From Caldicellulosiruptor naganoensis (lineage in GTDB: Bacteria; Bacillota; Thermoanaerobacteria; Caldicellulosiruptorales; Caldicellulosiruptoraceae), in the NCBI RefSeq assembly GCF_026914285.1, contig NZ_CP113864.1, positions 471,501 to 535,500 of the forward strand: a stretch of 64,000 bases of DNA. Reading direction: 5' to 3'. Of this stretch, positions 1 to 9,474 are shown in pieces. Below the pieces are notes generated by a model. The model was not told the origin of the DNA. It was given only the letters and a program-made list of their open reading frames with translations, and searched no databases. The position numbers and the translations under genes are program-made. The first letter of the stretch is position 1; every line of letters begins with the position of its first letter.

Positions 1-893
1 CAACAAGAGGTGATTGTAAGTATCTCTGCTTTGACTTTTACCTAAAACCAAAACAGGCAACAAAAGGTGAGCTTGCAATCTTCCTGGCGTTTGCACCACC
101 TTCTCTTAACTATTGGGCACAGGCAGAGGATAGCTTTAATATAGATTTGAGCAATTTATCTACACTGAAGAAAACACCAGATGACCTTTATTCTTTCAAA
201 ATTTCTTTTGATTTAGATAAGATAAAAGAGGGGAAGATTATTGGACCTGATACCCATCTGCGAGACATAATCATAGTTGTTGCAGATGTAAACAGTGATT
301 TTAAAGGTAGAATGTACTTAGACAATGTAAGATTTACAAATATGCTTTTTGAAGATGTTACCCCTCAGACAACTGGGTATGAGGCTATTTCAAAGCTTTA
401 TTCTAAGAAAATAGTCAATGGAATTTCTACAAATTTATTTGGTCCTGAAAAGGCAGTCACAAGAGCTGAGGTTGCTGCTATGGCAGTCAGACTCTTAGAT
501 TTGCAAGAGGAAAGCTACAACGGAGAGTTTGCAGATGTAAGCAAAAATAGCTGGTATGCAAATGAAGTATCTACGGCATATAAGGCAGGCATAATTTTGG
601 GAGATGGCAAATATATAAAACCAGAGAAGGCAGTGACACGGGAAGAAATGGCAGTATTTGCAATGAGAATTTACAGGATTTTGACAGATGAAAAAGCTGA
701 AGCTACTGAAGAGATTGCAATATCAGACAAAAACTCAATCAGTAGCTGGGCAAGACAAGATGTAAATGCTGCTATTTCGCTTGGACTCATGGATGTATTT
801 ACAGATGGAAGTTTTGGGCCAAAAGCAAAGGTTACACGTGCAGAGGCTACACAAATAATCTACAAAATTTTAGAACTTACAGGAAAGATGTAA
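1..893 (+). CDS. SLH-anchored carbohydrate-binding protein, 3' end
   Basis: The reading frame is open from the left edge (first full codon at base 3) to the stop at 891-893, so the true start lies outside the window. The first ~110 residues form a beta-rich module ending in a segment like YLDNVRF, which resembles mannan-binding CBM27-type modules. Three SLH repeats follow, each with the typical spacing and a VTRAE/VTREE motif (about 425-530, 535-680 and 715-885). SLH triplets bind pyruvylated secondary cell-wall polymer, so this end anchors the protein to the cell surface. In this genus such tails are usually fused to a glycoside hydrolase upstream, which cannot be seen here. The CUT1 transporter just downstream fits uptake of the released oligosaccharides. 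The SLH call is firm; the CBM family is tentative. Confidence 0.85.
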   Translation, partial: TRGDCKYLCFDFYLKPKQATKGELAIFLAFAPPSLNYWAQAEDSFNIDLSNLSTLKKTPDDLYSFKISFDLDKIKEGKIIGPDTHLRDIIIVVADVNSDFKGRMYLDNVRFTNMLFEDVTPQTTGYEAISKLYSKKIVNGISTNLFGPEKAVTRAEVAAMAVRLLDLQEESYNGEFADVSKNSWYANEVSTAYKAGIILGDGKYIKPEKAVTREEMAVFAMRIYRILTDEKAEATEEIAISDKNSISSWARQDVNAAISLGLMDVFTDGSFGPKAKVTRAEATQIIYKILELTGKM

Positions 894-929
894 AAGGATA
901 GATTTTATAATAAGCTTGTACCACATAAA

Positions 930-960
930 GGGACTATCAAATAGGATAGTTCCTTTTTTT
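930..960 (+). terminator. Rho-independent terminator
   Basis: A 9-bp stem (930-938 with 945-953, one G:T pair) is followed directly by a run of seven T. It ends the SLH gene and separates it from the transporter operon. Confidence 0.8.
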
Positions 961-1161
961 CTGCCTTCTACATTTTTTAATTTATACTTTTTTGACTGCT
1001 TTTAAATCAAAATAATGCAAATTTACATATCAATAATTAACAAAAAGAATGCAATTTTATCAATTCATTTTTTATAAGTAAGATTGTAAACTATAGTTGA
1101 AAATCAAACTCAGCACAAGGGAAATTTCCAAAGATTTAACATAGAAAGGGGAACATGCAAG

Positions 1162-2106
1162 ATGAGAAGTGGTCAGCGCACATATTCACGCTCTGGTTTT
1201 GTAAAAGAACTTAACAAAAATTTTCCATTATTTATAATGGCACTACCTGGGGTAATTCTCCTGATTGCATTTTCTTATCTTCCACTGTTTGGCCTTATTA
1301 TCGCTTTTAAAGATGTACGTTATGATGTGGGAATTTTAAAAAGTCCATGGGTTGGTTTTAAAAACTTTGAATTTCTATTCAAAACGCCTGATGCATTTAT
1401 AATCACAAGAAATACACTCTTATATAACTTAGCATTCATTGTTCTTGGTAATTTAGCTGCTGTTGCAACTGCAATTGCCTTAAGTGAGATGAGAGCAAGA
1501 TTTATGGCGAAGTTTTACCAGTCAGTAATGTTTTTGCCTTATTTTCTATCATGGGTTGTTGTTGCTTACATGGCGTTTGCATTCTTGAGTGTTGACCTTG
1601 GAATATTAAATACGTTGATTTTGCCTAAACTTGGAATAGAACCAATTGCATGGTATGTTGAGCCAAAACCATGGCCGGTGATACTTATTTTAGCAAATCT
1701 GTGGAAATACACAGGATACAATGCGGTTATATACTTGGCTGCAATTACAGGAATCGACCCTGAGTACTATGAAGCAGCGCTTATTGATGGAGCGAGCAAG
1801 TGGCAACAGATAAAACATATCACGTTGCCCCTTTTGTCTCCACTGGTAGTGGTACTTGTCCTACTTGGTATAGGAAGAATATTTTATGCAGACTTTGGTC
1901 TCTTCTATCAGCTCCCTATGAACAGCGGTGCACTCTATGATGTTACAAACGTCATTGACACATATGTATACAGGACATTAATGGGGATGAATGACATAGG
2001 AATGGCTTCGGCAGCAAGCTTTTACCAGTCGATAATGGGTTTTATATTAGTGTTGACTTCTAATCTCATTGTTCGACGACTTGATCCAGAAAAAGCTCTC
2101 TTTTAA
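1162..2106 (+). CDS. CUT1 ABC sugar permease, LplB-type
   Basis: Membrane-spanning subunit of a carbohydrate importer (binding-protein-dependent transport family, LplB/CUT1 group). Six hydrophobic segments are visible. The EAA loop that contacts the ATPase reads EAALIDGASKWQQI, about residues 212-225. The ATG at 1162 follows a purine-rich AAAGGGGAA; the ATG seven bases earlier is out of frame. It is first in a three-gene set (permease, permease, binding protein) with a 29-bp gap to the next gene. No ATP-binding subunit is encoded nearby, so a shared MsmK/UgpC-type ATPase elsewhere is likely (inference). The neighbouring CBM suggests a beta-mannan or related oligosaccharide substrate, but the sequence does not prove it. 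Confidence 0.9.
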   Translation: MRSGQRTYSRSGFVKELNKNFPLFIMALPGVILLIAFSYLPLFGLIIAFKDVRYDVGILKSPWVGFKNFEFLFKTPDAFIITRNTLLYNLAFIVLGNLAAVATAIALSEMRARFMAKFYQSVMFLPYFLSWVVVAYMAFAFLSVDLGILNTLILPKLGIEPIAWYVEPKPWPVILILANLWKYTGYNAVIYLAAITGIDPEYYEAALIDGASKWQQIKHITLPLLSPLVVVLVLLGIGRIFYADFGLFYQLPMNSGALYDVTNVIDTYVYRTLMGMNDIGMASAASFYQSIMGFILVLTSNLIVRRLDPEKALF

Positions 2107-2135
2107 CAATCAAAATAGGAAAGGCGTGGGGATTC

Positions 2136-3041
2136 ATGCATTCAAAAAGCAAATTTATGCAAATATCAACATCGGCAGAAGTGATATTACACATAGTGTT
2201 TTTATTAATAACTTTATTATGCTTAGTTCCTCTTTGGGCAGTTGTTGCTATATCTCTAAGTGATGATGAGGCAATGAGACAAGTAGGGTATAGGCTAATT
2301 CCAGTCAAATTTAGTACAAAGTCATATGATTTTGTACTTGAGCAAGGGATTGCAATTGCACGTGCGTATGGTATTACAATATTTGTAACTGCGGTAGGTA
2401 CACTTCTTTGTGTTGCGGTAGTTTCAATGTACGCATATGTACTGTTCAGAAAAGATTTTAAGTATAGAAAATTCTTCACTTTCTTTGGATTTTTCACAAT
2501 GTTGATTAACGCTGGACTTGTGCCGTGGTATATAGTTTGTGTAAATGTACTGCATTTAAAAAACACAATTTTTGCTCTCATCTTTCCATATGTAATGAAT
2601 ATGTGGTACGTCTTGATTTTTAGAACATACCTTTCAATGTCCTTGCCTGACTCTATAATTGAATCAGCCAAGATTGATGGTGCCGGGGAATTTACTATAT
2701 TTTTCAAAATAGTTATTCCATTAGTAAAGCCGGGACTTGCAACAATAGCACTCTTTGCAGCAATAATGTATTGGAATGACTGGTGGCTTCCGTTTATGTT
2801 GATTGAAAAGGAAGAACTATATAACTTGCAATATTTAATGTACAGGGTTCAGCAAAAAATACAATACTTAGCAGAGATTGCTTCAAAATTAGCGATGAAT
2901 CCATCTATTCCGCCTGAGATACCTGCAGAATCTGCAAGAATGGCAATGGCAGTTATGGGAATGGGTCCAATAGTTTTAGCTTATCCATTCTTCCAGCGAT
3001 ATTTTGTTAAAGGTCTTACAATAGGTGCTATCAAAGGATAA
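2136..3041 (+). CDS. CUT1 ABC sugar permease, YtcP-type
   Basis: Second transmembrane subunit of the same importer. It has six predicted membrane helices and an EAA loop reading ESAKIDGAGEFTIFFKI. Length (301 residues) and the N-terminal layout match YtcP/LplC-type permeases that pair with LplB. The start ATG at 2136 follows AAAGGCGTGGGG. The C-terminal motif KGLTIGAIKG is typical of the family. The gene sits 29 bp after the first permease and about 90 bp before the binding protein, so it is very probably co-transcribed with both. Confidence 0.9.
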   Translation: MHSKSKFMQISTSAEVILHIVFLLITLLCLVPLWAVVAISLSDDEAMRQVGYRLIPVKFSTKSYDFVLEQGIAIARAYGITIFVTAVGTLLCVAVVSMYAYVLFRKDFKYRKFFTFFGFFTMLINAGLVPWYIVCVNVLHLKNTIFALIFPYVMNMWYVLIFRTYLSMSLPDSIIESAKIDGAGEFTIFFKIVIPLVKPGLATIALFAAIMYWNDWWLPFMLIEKEELYNLQYLMYRVQQKIQYLAEIASKLAMNPSIPPEIPAESARMAMAVMGMGPIVLAYPFFQRYFVKGLTIGAIKG

Positions 3042-3129
3042 TGCGTGGTGGATATAGGCCTCAAAAGTCTGGTTTTAACAGGCTTTGGGGCTTATAATAA
3101 AAAACAAAAAGTTGGGGAGGTTGGTTTTT

Positions 3130-4638
3130 GTGAAACTCAAAAAGTTTTTTGTAGTGATGCTCATCTTGGCGTTTGCGTTGACAAGCGTGATTGGCATCGT
3201 AAGTGGCTTTGCAGCATCTTCGTCTAAGTCTAAACTTCCTTATGTTAAACTCACATGGTATGTCATCGGTACACCACAGAAAGACTGGGATTTGATTAAC
3301 CAAAAGGTAAATGAGTACATTAAACCAAAACTCAACGCTGAAATCAAAATGACAATGTTTGACTGGGGCGAGTACAACGACAGAATGCAGACAAAGATTG
3401 CAGCTGGTGAGCCATTTGACATCTGTTTTACAGCTATTTGGACAAACAACTACAGAACTAACGTTGCAAAAGGTGCGTTTTTACCACTCAACAAACCAGG
3501 AAATGATCTTCTTTCAAAGTATGCACCAAAGACAAAGAAGCTTTTAGGTGATGATTTTATAAAGGGTGCTTCAATTAATGGCATTTTATATGCAATTCCT
3601 GCAAACAAAGAAAAGGCTCATAACTGGGGATTTATTGTAAGAATGGACTTGGTAAAGAAGTATAAGCTTCAGGACATGTTCAAAAAAGTTAAGAAGTTAG
3701 AAGATTTAGAGCCATATCTGAAGGTCATTAAGCAAAAAGAGCCGGGAGTATATCCATTAGGAGCATATGCAGGTGAGTCTCCAAGATTCTTGCTTGACTG
3801 GGATAAGGTTGTAGATGATGATGTTCCAGTTTCACTCTATCCAAATAACAAGAGTACAAAGATAGTAAATGAACTTGAACAGCCAAATACAAAAGCTCTC
3901 TTTAAGACAGTAAGAAAGTATTACTTGGCAGGTTACATCAGAAAAGACGCAGCTCAGGTTACAGACTGGATGTCAGATTTGAAGGCAGGAAAAGTATTCG
4001 TAATGCCACAGTCTTTAAAACCTGGTAAAGATGCTGAAATGTCAATCTCAACAGGATATGAGTGGAAGCAGATTGACATTACACCACCTGTTATGTCTAC
4101 AAGAGAGTGTATTGGTTCAATGCAGGCAATAAATGCAAAATCTAAGAATCCTGAAAGAGCACTCATGTTCTTAGAGCTCTTCAACACAGACAAGTATCTA
4201 AACAACTTAGTAAACTTTGGTATCGAAGGCCAGCACTACGTATTCAAAGATAAAAAGAAAGGTATTATTGCTCCTGGTCCAAAAGCAAAAGACTACAGCC
4301 CAGGTCTTGGTTGGATGTTTGGTAACCAGTTTATAAACTACATCTATGAGAATGAAGACCCGAACAAGTGGAAGAACTTTGAAGAGTATAACAAGAAAGC
4401 ACTGCCACTTTTGAGCCTTGGGTTTAACTTTGATGACTCAAAGGTTAAGACTCAAGTTGCTGCATGCAAGAGTGTATGGAAACAGTACATTCCACTTCTT
4501 GAGACAGGTTCTGTTGACCCAGATAAGTATATACCACAGGCAATCAAGAAGTTTAAACAAGCTGGAGTTGACATTATAATAAAAGAAGCTCAGAAACAAT
4601 ATGATGAGTTCTTAAAGAAGACTGGAAGAAAGAAATAA
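3130..4638 (+). CDS. Extracellular sugar-binding protein (LplA-like)
   Basis: Solute-binding protein of the importer encoded just upstream, about 502 residues. The GTG at 3130 is chosen because GGGGAGG lies nine bases before it and the protein then begins with a clean signal sequence (basic KLKK, hydrophobic core, GFAA before a Ser-rich stretch). There is no cysteine at the cleavage region, so no lipobox is visible; most Gram-positive binding proteins are lipoproteins, so anchoring here is unclear. The mature part has the family 1 extracellular binding-protein layout (early VNEYIKPKLNAEI segment, later GYEWKQIDITPP region). A strong hairpin follows the stop and may stabilise this message relative to the permeases. 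Confidence 0.88.
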   Translation: MKLKKFFVVMLILAFALTSVIGIVSGFAASSSKSKLPYVKLTWYVIGTPQKDWDLINQKVNEYIKPKLNAEIKMTMFDWGEYNDRMQTKIAAGEPFDICFTAIWTNNYRTNVAKGAFLPLNKPGNDLLSKYAPKTKKLLGDDFIKGASINGILYAIPANKEKAHNWGFIVRMDLVKKYKLQDMFKKVKKLEDLEPYLKVIKQKEPGVYPLGAYAGESPRFLLDWDKVVDDDVPVSLYPNNKSTKIVNELEQPNTKALFKTVRKYYLAGYIRKDAAQVTDWMSDLKAGKVFVMPQSLKPGKDAEMSISTGYEWKQIDITPPVMSTRECIGSMQAINAKSKNPERALMFLELFNTDKYLNNLVNFGIEGQHYVFKDKKKGIIAPGPKAKDYSPGLGWMFGNQFINYIYENEDPNKWKNFEEYNKKALPLLSLGFNFDDSKVKTQVAACKSVWKQYIPLLETGSVDPDKYIPQAIKKFKQAGVDIIIKEAQKQYDEFLKKTGRKK

Positions 4639-4650
4639 AAAAATATAGAC

Positions 4651-4692
4651 AAACGGGATACCAATAGTCAGTTTTATATTGGTATCCCGTTT
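4651..4692 (+). terminator. Strong hairpin after the binding-protein gene
   Basis: A perfect 16-bp stem (4651-4666 with 4677-4692) with a 10-base loop and A/T-rich ends. The downstream T-tract is short, so it may act as a bidirectional terminator or as a 3' stabiliser. Confidence 0.65.
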
Positions 4693-4739
4693 GTTACTAA
4701 TATTAGTCAATTAATTAAATTGATTGGAGCATGAAAAAT

Positions 4740-6223
4740 GGCTCTATAATAAATATTGGGGTGGTAAGAAAAGAAAAAATATAGCACTTATTCTGAATGC
4801 CTGCTATAATTAAAATTGTTTTTAGGTATAAAAAAAACACAAAAGAAAGGAAGCATCCAGAATAAGTGCTCAATCATAATTATATCACAGAACTTTTGAA
4901 ATCAAAAGATATCATTCTCCACCAAGTAGTAGAAAGCGAAAATGAAGTAGAACTCCATATAAGTCAGGCGCAAAAACCTCACAAGTGTCCTAAATGTGGC
5001 AGTATCACAAGCAAGATACATGATTATCGTGTCCAAAGAGTAAAGGACATACCAATAATGGGTAAGAGAACATATTTAGTTTTAAGGAAGCGAAGATATG
5101 TTTGCAAAGAATGTGGAAAGAAATTTTTTGAACACATAAATTTTTTGGGCAAGCGTCAAAGAATGACAAATAGATTGGCAGCATACATTATAAGTCAGCT
5201 TAAGTAGCTTGAGCAATATGAAAGAAATAGCAAGACAGACAAATGTATCAGTAACAACAGTTATGAGGTTATTTGACAATGTAAATCCTACCAGGAAGAT
5301 AGAGGATTTTTCTTCTGAGGCGATATGCATAGATAAATTCAAAGGAAATGCAGGTGGAGCTAAATATCAGTGTATAATTGTAGACCCTGTGAAAAAACAG
5401 ATAGTAGAAATTTTAAGAGACAGAAGACAAGATGTTTTGATTGAATATTTTAAAGGGTTACAAGGAAGGGATAAAGTAAAGTATTTCATATTGTGATATG
5501 TGGAAACAATTTGTGGAGATAGCAAAGATATATTTTAAAAATGCGAAGATAGTAATAGACAAATTTCATTTTATAAGGTATGTTTATTGGGCGACAGAAG
5601 GAGTAAGGAAAAGAGTGCAGAAAGAAATAGAAGATAATTTGAGGAAATATTTCAAGGGGAGCAGGAAATTATTGTTAAAGTCTTATGAAGAACTTACAGC
5701 AGAGCAAAGAGAAGAGTTAGAAGTGATGTTTTGGTACAGTAGAGATTTAAGGAAAGCGCATAGACTGAAGGAAGAATTCAAGAAAGTTTTAGAAAGCAGT
5801 AATTCAGCAGAAGCAAAAGTTGAATTAAAAAAGTGGATAGAGGCGGCAGAGAGAAGTGGTCTTTGTGAATTTTGCAGATGCATAAAGGTTTTTAGGAACT
5901 GGTTTTCAGAGATAGTAAATTTTTTTGATGTTCCATATACAAATAGTGTAACAGAAGGTTTTAACAATAAGATAAAAGTTTTAAAGAGAAATGCATATGG
6001 GTATAGAAATTTTGAGAGATTTAGAAAGAGGACATTATATAGTTGTGGTAGTTAGGATAAAGTAAAGAGAATAATTAAAACTCACAAAAGTAGCGGGTAA
6101 AGGTAGGATTGAGTTTTTAAAATTGCTTACCTGTAATAGGCATATATTACAATTAATGCTTGGTTGATAAAACTGAAAAAGGTGGGCATTCAGAATACCC
6201 ACCCCAACTCTTGACAAAGAGCC
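4740..6223 (+). mobile_element. ISL3-family insertion sequence with 8-bp target duplication
   Basis: A complete but probably dead element of 1484 bp. Both ends begin GGCTCT when read inward and share a GGGGTGG block about 20 bases in, as in ISL3-family inverted repeats. The same 8 bases, TGAAAAAT, lie immediately outside both ends (4732-4739 and 6224-6231), the duplication size known for ISL3. The transposase inside is broken in two places. The insertion lies between the binding-protein hairpin and the next binding protein/kinase/regulator group. Part of a second, degraded copy is at 46867-47150 on the other strand. Confidence 0.9.
4866..6055 (+). pseudogene. ISL3-family transposase, frameshifted
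   Basis: Three consecutive open segments in different frames make one ISL3 transposase. The first (4866-5207, GTG start) carries the N-terminal zinc finger with CPKCG and CKECG pairs and ends at a TAG followed by a frame change. The second (to about 5490) covers the HTH and first catalytic-domain part. The third (from 5498) holds DKFHFIRYVYWATEGVR and the terminal TEGFNNKIKVLKR motif. Removing one base near 5485 would rejoin segments two and three (ISDMWKQF). With a stop plus two frame changes the protein cannot be made in full. Mobilisation in trans by an intact relative remains possible because the ends are intact. Confidence 0.85.
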
Positions 6224-6290
6224 TGAAAAATAAGGTAAAATATAATTAAAATGTAGTTATTCAAGCAAGAGTGTAAGGTTGGGATTTTTA

Positions 6291-7622
6291 ATGTTTAGTA
6301 GAAAGAAGATAGCTTACTTTAGCTTTTTTATACCCCTGGTAACTACCATTACAATAATATTGATGCTGATTTTGAACACACAAAAAAACATTCAAGAAAG
6401 CATAATGATTGTCAATGATGAAACAAATATTAAAACTGAGCTGAGATTTATTAGTTCATGGGGGGGTGTTGACCCTTATGCTGACACACTTTCATTTGTT
6501 TTGAATAAGTTCCAAGAAGAGAATAAGGATATTATGGTTGTTAATGAGTCTTTATTTGGTGATGACTTTTTGTTAAAACTCCAAACTGATTTTGCTTCAG
6601 GAAACTCTCCTGATGTTTTTGGTCTTTTCCCAGGATCTGTTAGGGATATATTGATTAAAAACGATAAAATTGCTGAATTAACAGATGTGCTAAAAAGTGA
6701 TAGAAAGTGGTATGAAGGTTTTTATCCTGATATGTGGAAATATGTTATGTGGAATGGGAAAATTTATGGCCTCCCCTTTGAGACAATTGTTGAGTGTCTT
6801 TTTGTAAACAAGGACATATTTGAAAAATATCATTTGAAAGTACCTCAAAATTTTACTCAACTCAAGGACGTGTGTAAAAAACTCAGGGCCAAAGGGATCA
6901 TTCCCATTGCTTTCAATGCTCAGCCAGAAGGTACGTACATATATCAAAACTTAGTAGTTGCAATTGGGACAAAGCAAGAAGTGGAAAACCCTTTAAAAGG
7001 TCATAAGATATCACCATCTTACATAAAAGCGCTGGATTACTTAAAAGAGCTCTACAAAATAGGAGCGTTTCCTGATAATTACTATACTCTTACTAGCAAA
7101 CAGCGAAATGATTTATTTTTATCCAAAAAGGCAGCTATGATTGTTCAAGGGTCTTGGTTTATTTCAAAATGTGATCCAAAAACAGTTGATATATATTTTT
7201 TCCCTCAGGTAATATCAGGTGGCAAAAGACAGCTAATTTATGGGCTTGGTGGAGGAACATTTTATATGAGCGCATCTTGCTGGAAAGACGCCAAAAAGAG
7301 GGATGCAGCAATAAGACTTTTAAAGTATCTCACCTCAGAAAAAACAGCAAGAATCTTTGTCGAAAGGACGGGACTTATCCCAAATGTGAAAATAACAAAT
7401 CCACCAAAAATTACAAATCCACTCAGAGCAAAAGCCGAAGGGCTTATTAAAAATGCAGATGTGCTTGTTTCACCGCCTGACCATTTTATTGATAGGACTA
7501 TTTGGGACGAGGTTGTTACTAAAAACATTCCTTATGTTCTAAATGACAAAATTACGCCTGAGCAGTTTTGGGCAAAAGCTATTTTGGCATGGGAAGAGAA
7601 TATGAAAAAATTGGGTGAATAA
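6291..7622 (+). CDS. Membrane-anchored sugar-binding protein of a sensory system
   Basis: Family 1 extracellular solute-binding protein (about 443 residues) with an N-terminal membrane segment (residues ~7-30). No lipobox cysteine is seen, so the segment is a signal sequence or an uncleaved anchor. The ATG at 6291 is preferred over the in-frame TTG at 6279, which lies inside the ribosome-binding purines. Its stop is two bases from the start of a sensor kinase and a response regulator follows, with no permease beside it. In Firmicutes such binding-protein/YesM-like/YesN-like trios sense extracellular sugar and switch on nearby transporters and hydrolases, so a sensing role is likelier than uptake (inference). 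An ISL3 element ends 68 bp upstream and may have changed its promoter. Confidence 0.82.
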   Translation: MFSRKKIAYFSFFIPLVTTITIILMLILNTQKNIQESIMIVNDETNIKTELRFISSWGGVDPYADTLSFVLNKFQEENKDIMVVNESLFGDDFLLKLQTDFASGNSPDVFGLFPGSVRDILIKNDKIAELTDVLKSDRKWYEGFYPDMWKYVMWNGKIYGLPFETIVECLFVNKDIFEKYHLKVPQNFTQLKDVCKKLRAKGIIPIAFNAQPEGTYIYQNLVVAIGTKQEVENPLKGHKISPSYIKALDYLKELYKIGAFPDNYYTLTSKQRNDLFLSKKAAMIVQGSWFISKCDPKTVDIYFFPQVISGGKRQLIYGLGGGTFYMSASCWKDAKKRDAAIRLLKYLTSEKTARIFVERTGLIPNVKITNPPKITNPLRAKAEGLIKNADVLVSPPDHFIDRTIWDEVVTKNIPYVLNDKITPEQFWAKAILAWEENMKKLGE

Positions 7623-7624
7623 AT

Positions 7625-9457
7625 ATGGGAAAAAGTAAAGGAATTTTGGATAGATTTTTAAAATATTACAGAAGCATTTCAATAGACAAGAAATTTTTGG
7701 CAGTTGCATATATTCAAATCTTTATTCCAATAATACTGATAGGTGTTGTAAGCTTTAGAATTTCTTCCGACCTGATTTTCGAAAAGTATATTGGTTACAC
7801 CTCTGATGTTATAAAAACTGCAAGATTGAGAATTGTTGATAAAATAAATGAATTAAATCTGATTACCCAAGATGTATTGTATCAAAGTGAGTTATATAAT
7901 ATACTTGAAAAAGCCCAAAGAAAAATTGACTATTACGACGATGTTGCCTCATTTACGAATAAACTTAGAAAGATAATCTTAGGACATCGCGATATACAAT
8001 CTATTGGAATTTTTACAAAAGACAAGAAACTGTGTATAGTTGACAACACATCTCAGAAAAAGGGACTTGATGAGATTGTACCACTGGCCATTACATTTGA
8101 GAGACTCTACCACATAGCATCAAACGGCGATGGAAAACCTGTATGGTATGTTGCAAATATCGATGGTGAAAACGAAAATAACCCAGTTGTTCTTATTGTA
8201 AGGCTCATTAATAATCCTAGGACGTTAAAATTTCAAGGAATTTTAGCAATTATGGTAAATACCGAACTGTTTACAAAGACATTTTCAGAGCTTGTTGCAG
8301 AAAAAAGTCAAGCAATTTCGCTCATTGGTCAAAACACCTTCGTTTGTACAAAAGGACAGCTCAACAAACAAGAGGTTATGAAGCTTACCGATAGTATAAA
8401 AAACGAAAATGGCGTTGTTACATATACCTCGAAAGAGTCTATTGTAAATATCTTGCCAATAAAAGAAGTAAATTGGTATATTGTAACATCAATACCTGTA
8501 AAAGTTCTTTTTAGAGACATAGATAAACTTCGCATATGGTTAATTATCCTTTGCTTTTTATCTTTCATGATAACGTCTGCTACAGCTCTTTTACTCTCTA
8601 TGGATTTTTTAAAACCAATCTCGGCTATTGTTGAGGCAACAAAAAAAGTAAGAAGTGGGGAGTATACCACAATAAATGACCTTGAGAGAAAAGATGAGCT
8701 TGGGCTTTTAATTGAGAACTTCAATAGCATGGTGCAGAAGATAAATCATCTTATAAATTCTATCTACAAAGAGCAAATAACGAGAAAAGAAGCTGAAATA
8801 AAAGCGCTGCAAAGTCAGCTCAATCCTCATTTTTTATTTAACATATTAGAATCAATTAACTGGCTTGCGCAGCTAAACGGGGTATCTCAAATTAGTGATG
8901 TTGTGATAGCCCTCTCAAGACTTTTAGAGGTGAATTTGAAAGAAGAAAAATTCTTGCCTCTTGAAGAGGAGCTAAAATACATAACTTCGTACATTTCTAT
9001 TTTAAAGATAAACTTTGGAGAGGAAAATCTGAAACTTGAGATTGACGCAGACAAAAAGGCTTTAAAGTTTAGAATTCCAAAACTCTTGATTCAACCGCTT
9101 GTAGAAAACTCTGTTTTTCATGGGATAAGACCAAAAGGGAGAGGCAAGATTTTTATTGGATGTTATGTGTTTGATGAAAAGCTCAACATAATTGTGAAAG
9201 ACGACGGGATAGGGATGAATCCAGAAAAATTAAATAAAATTCGTGATGGTCTTGCAGATGAGCTTGAGTTTGACCAAGAAGAAAAATCATACACAAGAAT
9301 TGGACTTCTGAATGTTGTAAAGAGATTAAAATTGATATATGGTAGTAATGCTCACTTTTCAATCGAGAGTGTGCCTAATAAGGGCACCACAATAAAGATA
9401 GAAATTTTGGTTGAGGCAATAGAAAAAGTCTATGAAGATAACTTAGAATACTTGTAA
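7625..9457 (+). CDS. YesM-type sensor histidine kinase
   Basis: 610-residue membrane sensor kinase. The order is TM1 (about 22-44), an extracellular Cache-like sensing region, TM2 (about 303-325), HAMP, a His-kinase domain with the phospho-acceptor in LNPHFLFN (His402), then an ATP-binding domain with the N-box QPLVENSVFHGI and G-boxes KDDGIGM and GTTIKI. This layout is the YesM/LytS-like class that pairs with AraC-type regulators. It starts two bases after the binding-protein stop and ends 17 bp before the regulator gene, so the three are co-transcribed. Its partner is almost certainly the next gene. Confidence 0.93.
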   Translation: MGKSKGILDRFLKYYRSISIDKKFLAVAYIQIFIPIILIGVVSFRISSDLIFEKYIGYTSDVIKTARLRIVDKINELNLITQDVLYQSELYNILEKAQRKIDYYDDVASFTNKLRKIILGHRDIQSIGIFTKDKKLCIVDNTSQKKGLDEIVPLAITFERLYHIASNGDGKPVWYVANIDGENENNPVVLIVRLINNPRTLKFQGILAIMVNTELFTKTFSELVAEKSQAISLIGQNTFVCTKGQLNKQEVMKLTDSIKNENGVVTYTSKESIVNILPIKEVNWYIVTSIPVKVLFRDIDKLRIWLIILCFLSFMITSATALLLSMDFLKPISAIVEATKKVRSGEYTTINDLERKDELGLLIENFNSMVQKINHLINSIYKEQITRKEAEIKALQSQLNPHFLFNILESINWLAQLNGVSQISDVVIALSRLLEVNLKEEKFLPLEEELKYITSYISILKINFGEENLKLEIDADKKALKFRIPKLLIQPLVENSVFHGIRPKGRGKIFIGCYVFDEKLNIIVKDDGIGMNPEKLNKIRDGLADELEFDQEEKSYTRIGLLNVVKRLKLIYGSNAHFSIESVPNKGTTIKIEILVEAIEKVYEDNLEYL

Positions 9458-9474
9458 AGAGGTGTGATTTAAAG

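Noticed and set aside
2066..2707. A 213-codon open frame on the minus strand
   Set aside because: It lies opposite a clear permease gene, has no ribosome-binding site and no recognisable motif; it is a shadow of the true gene.
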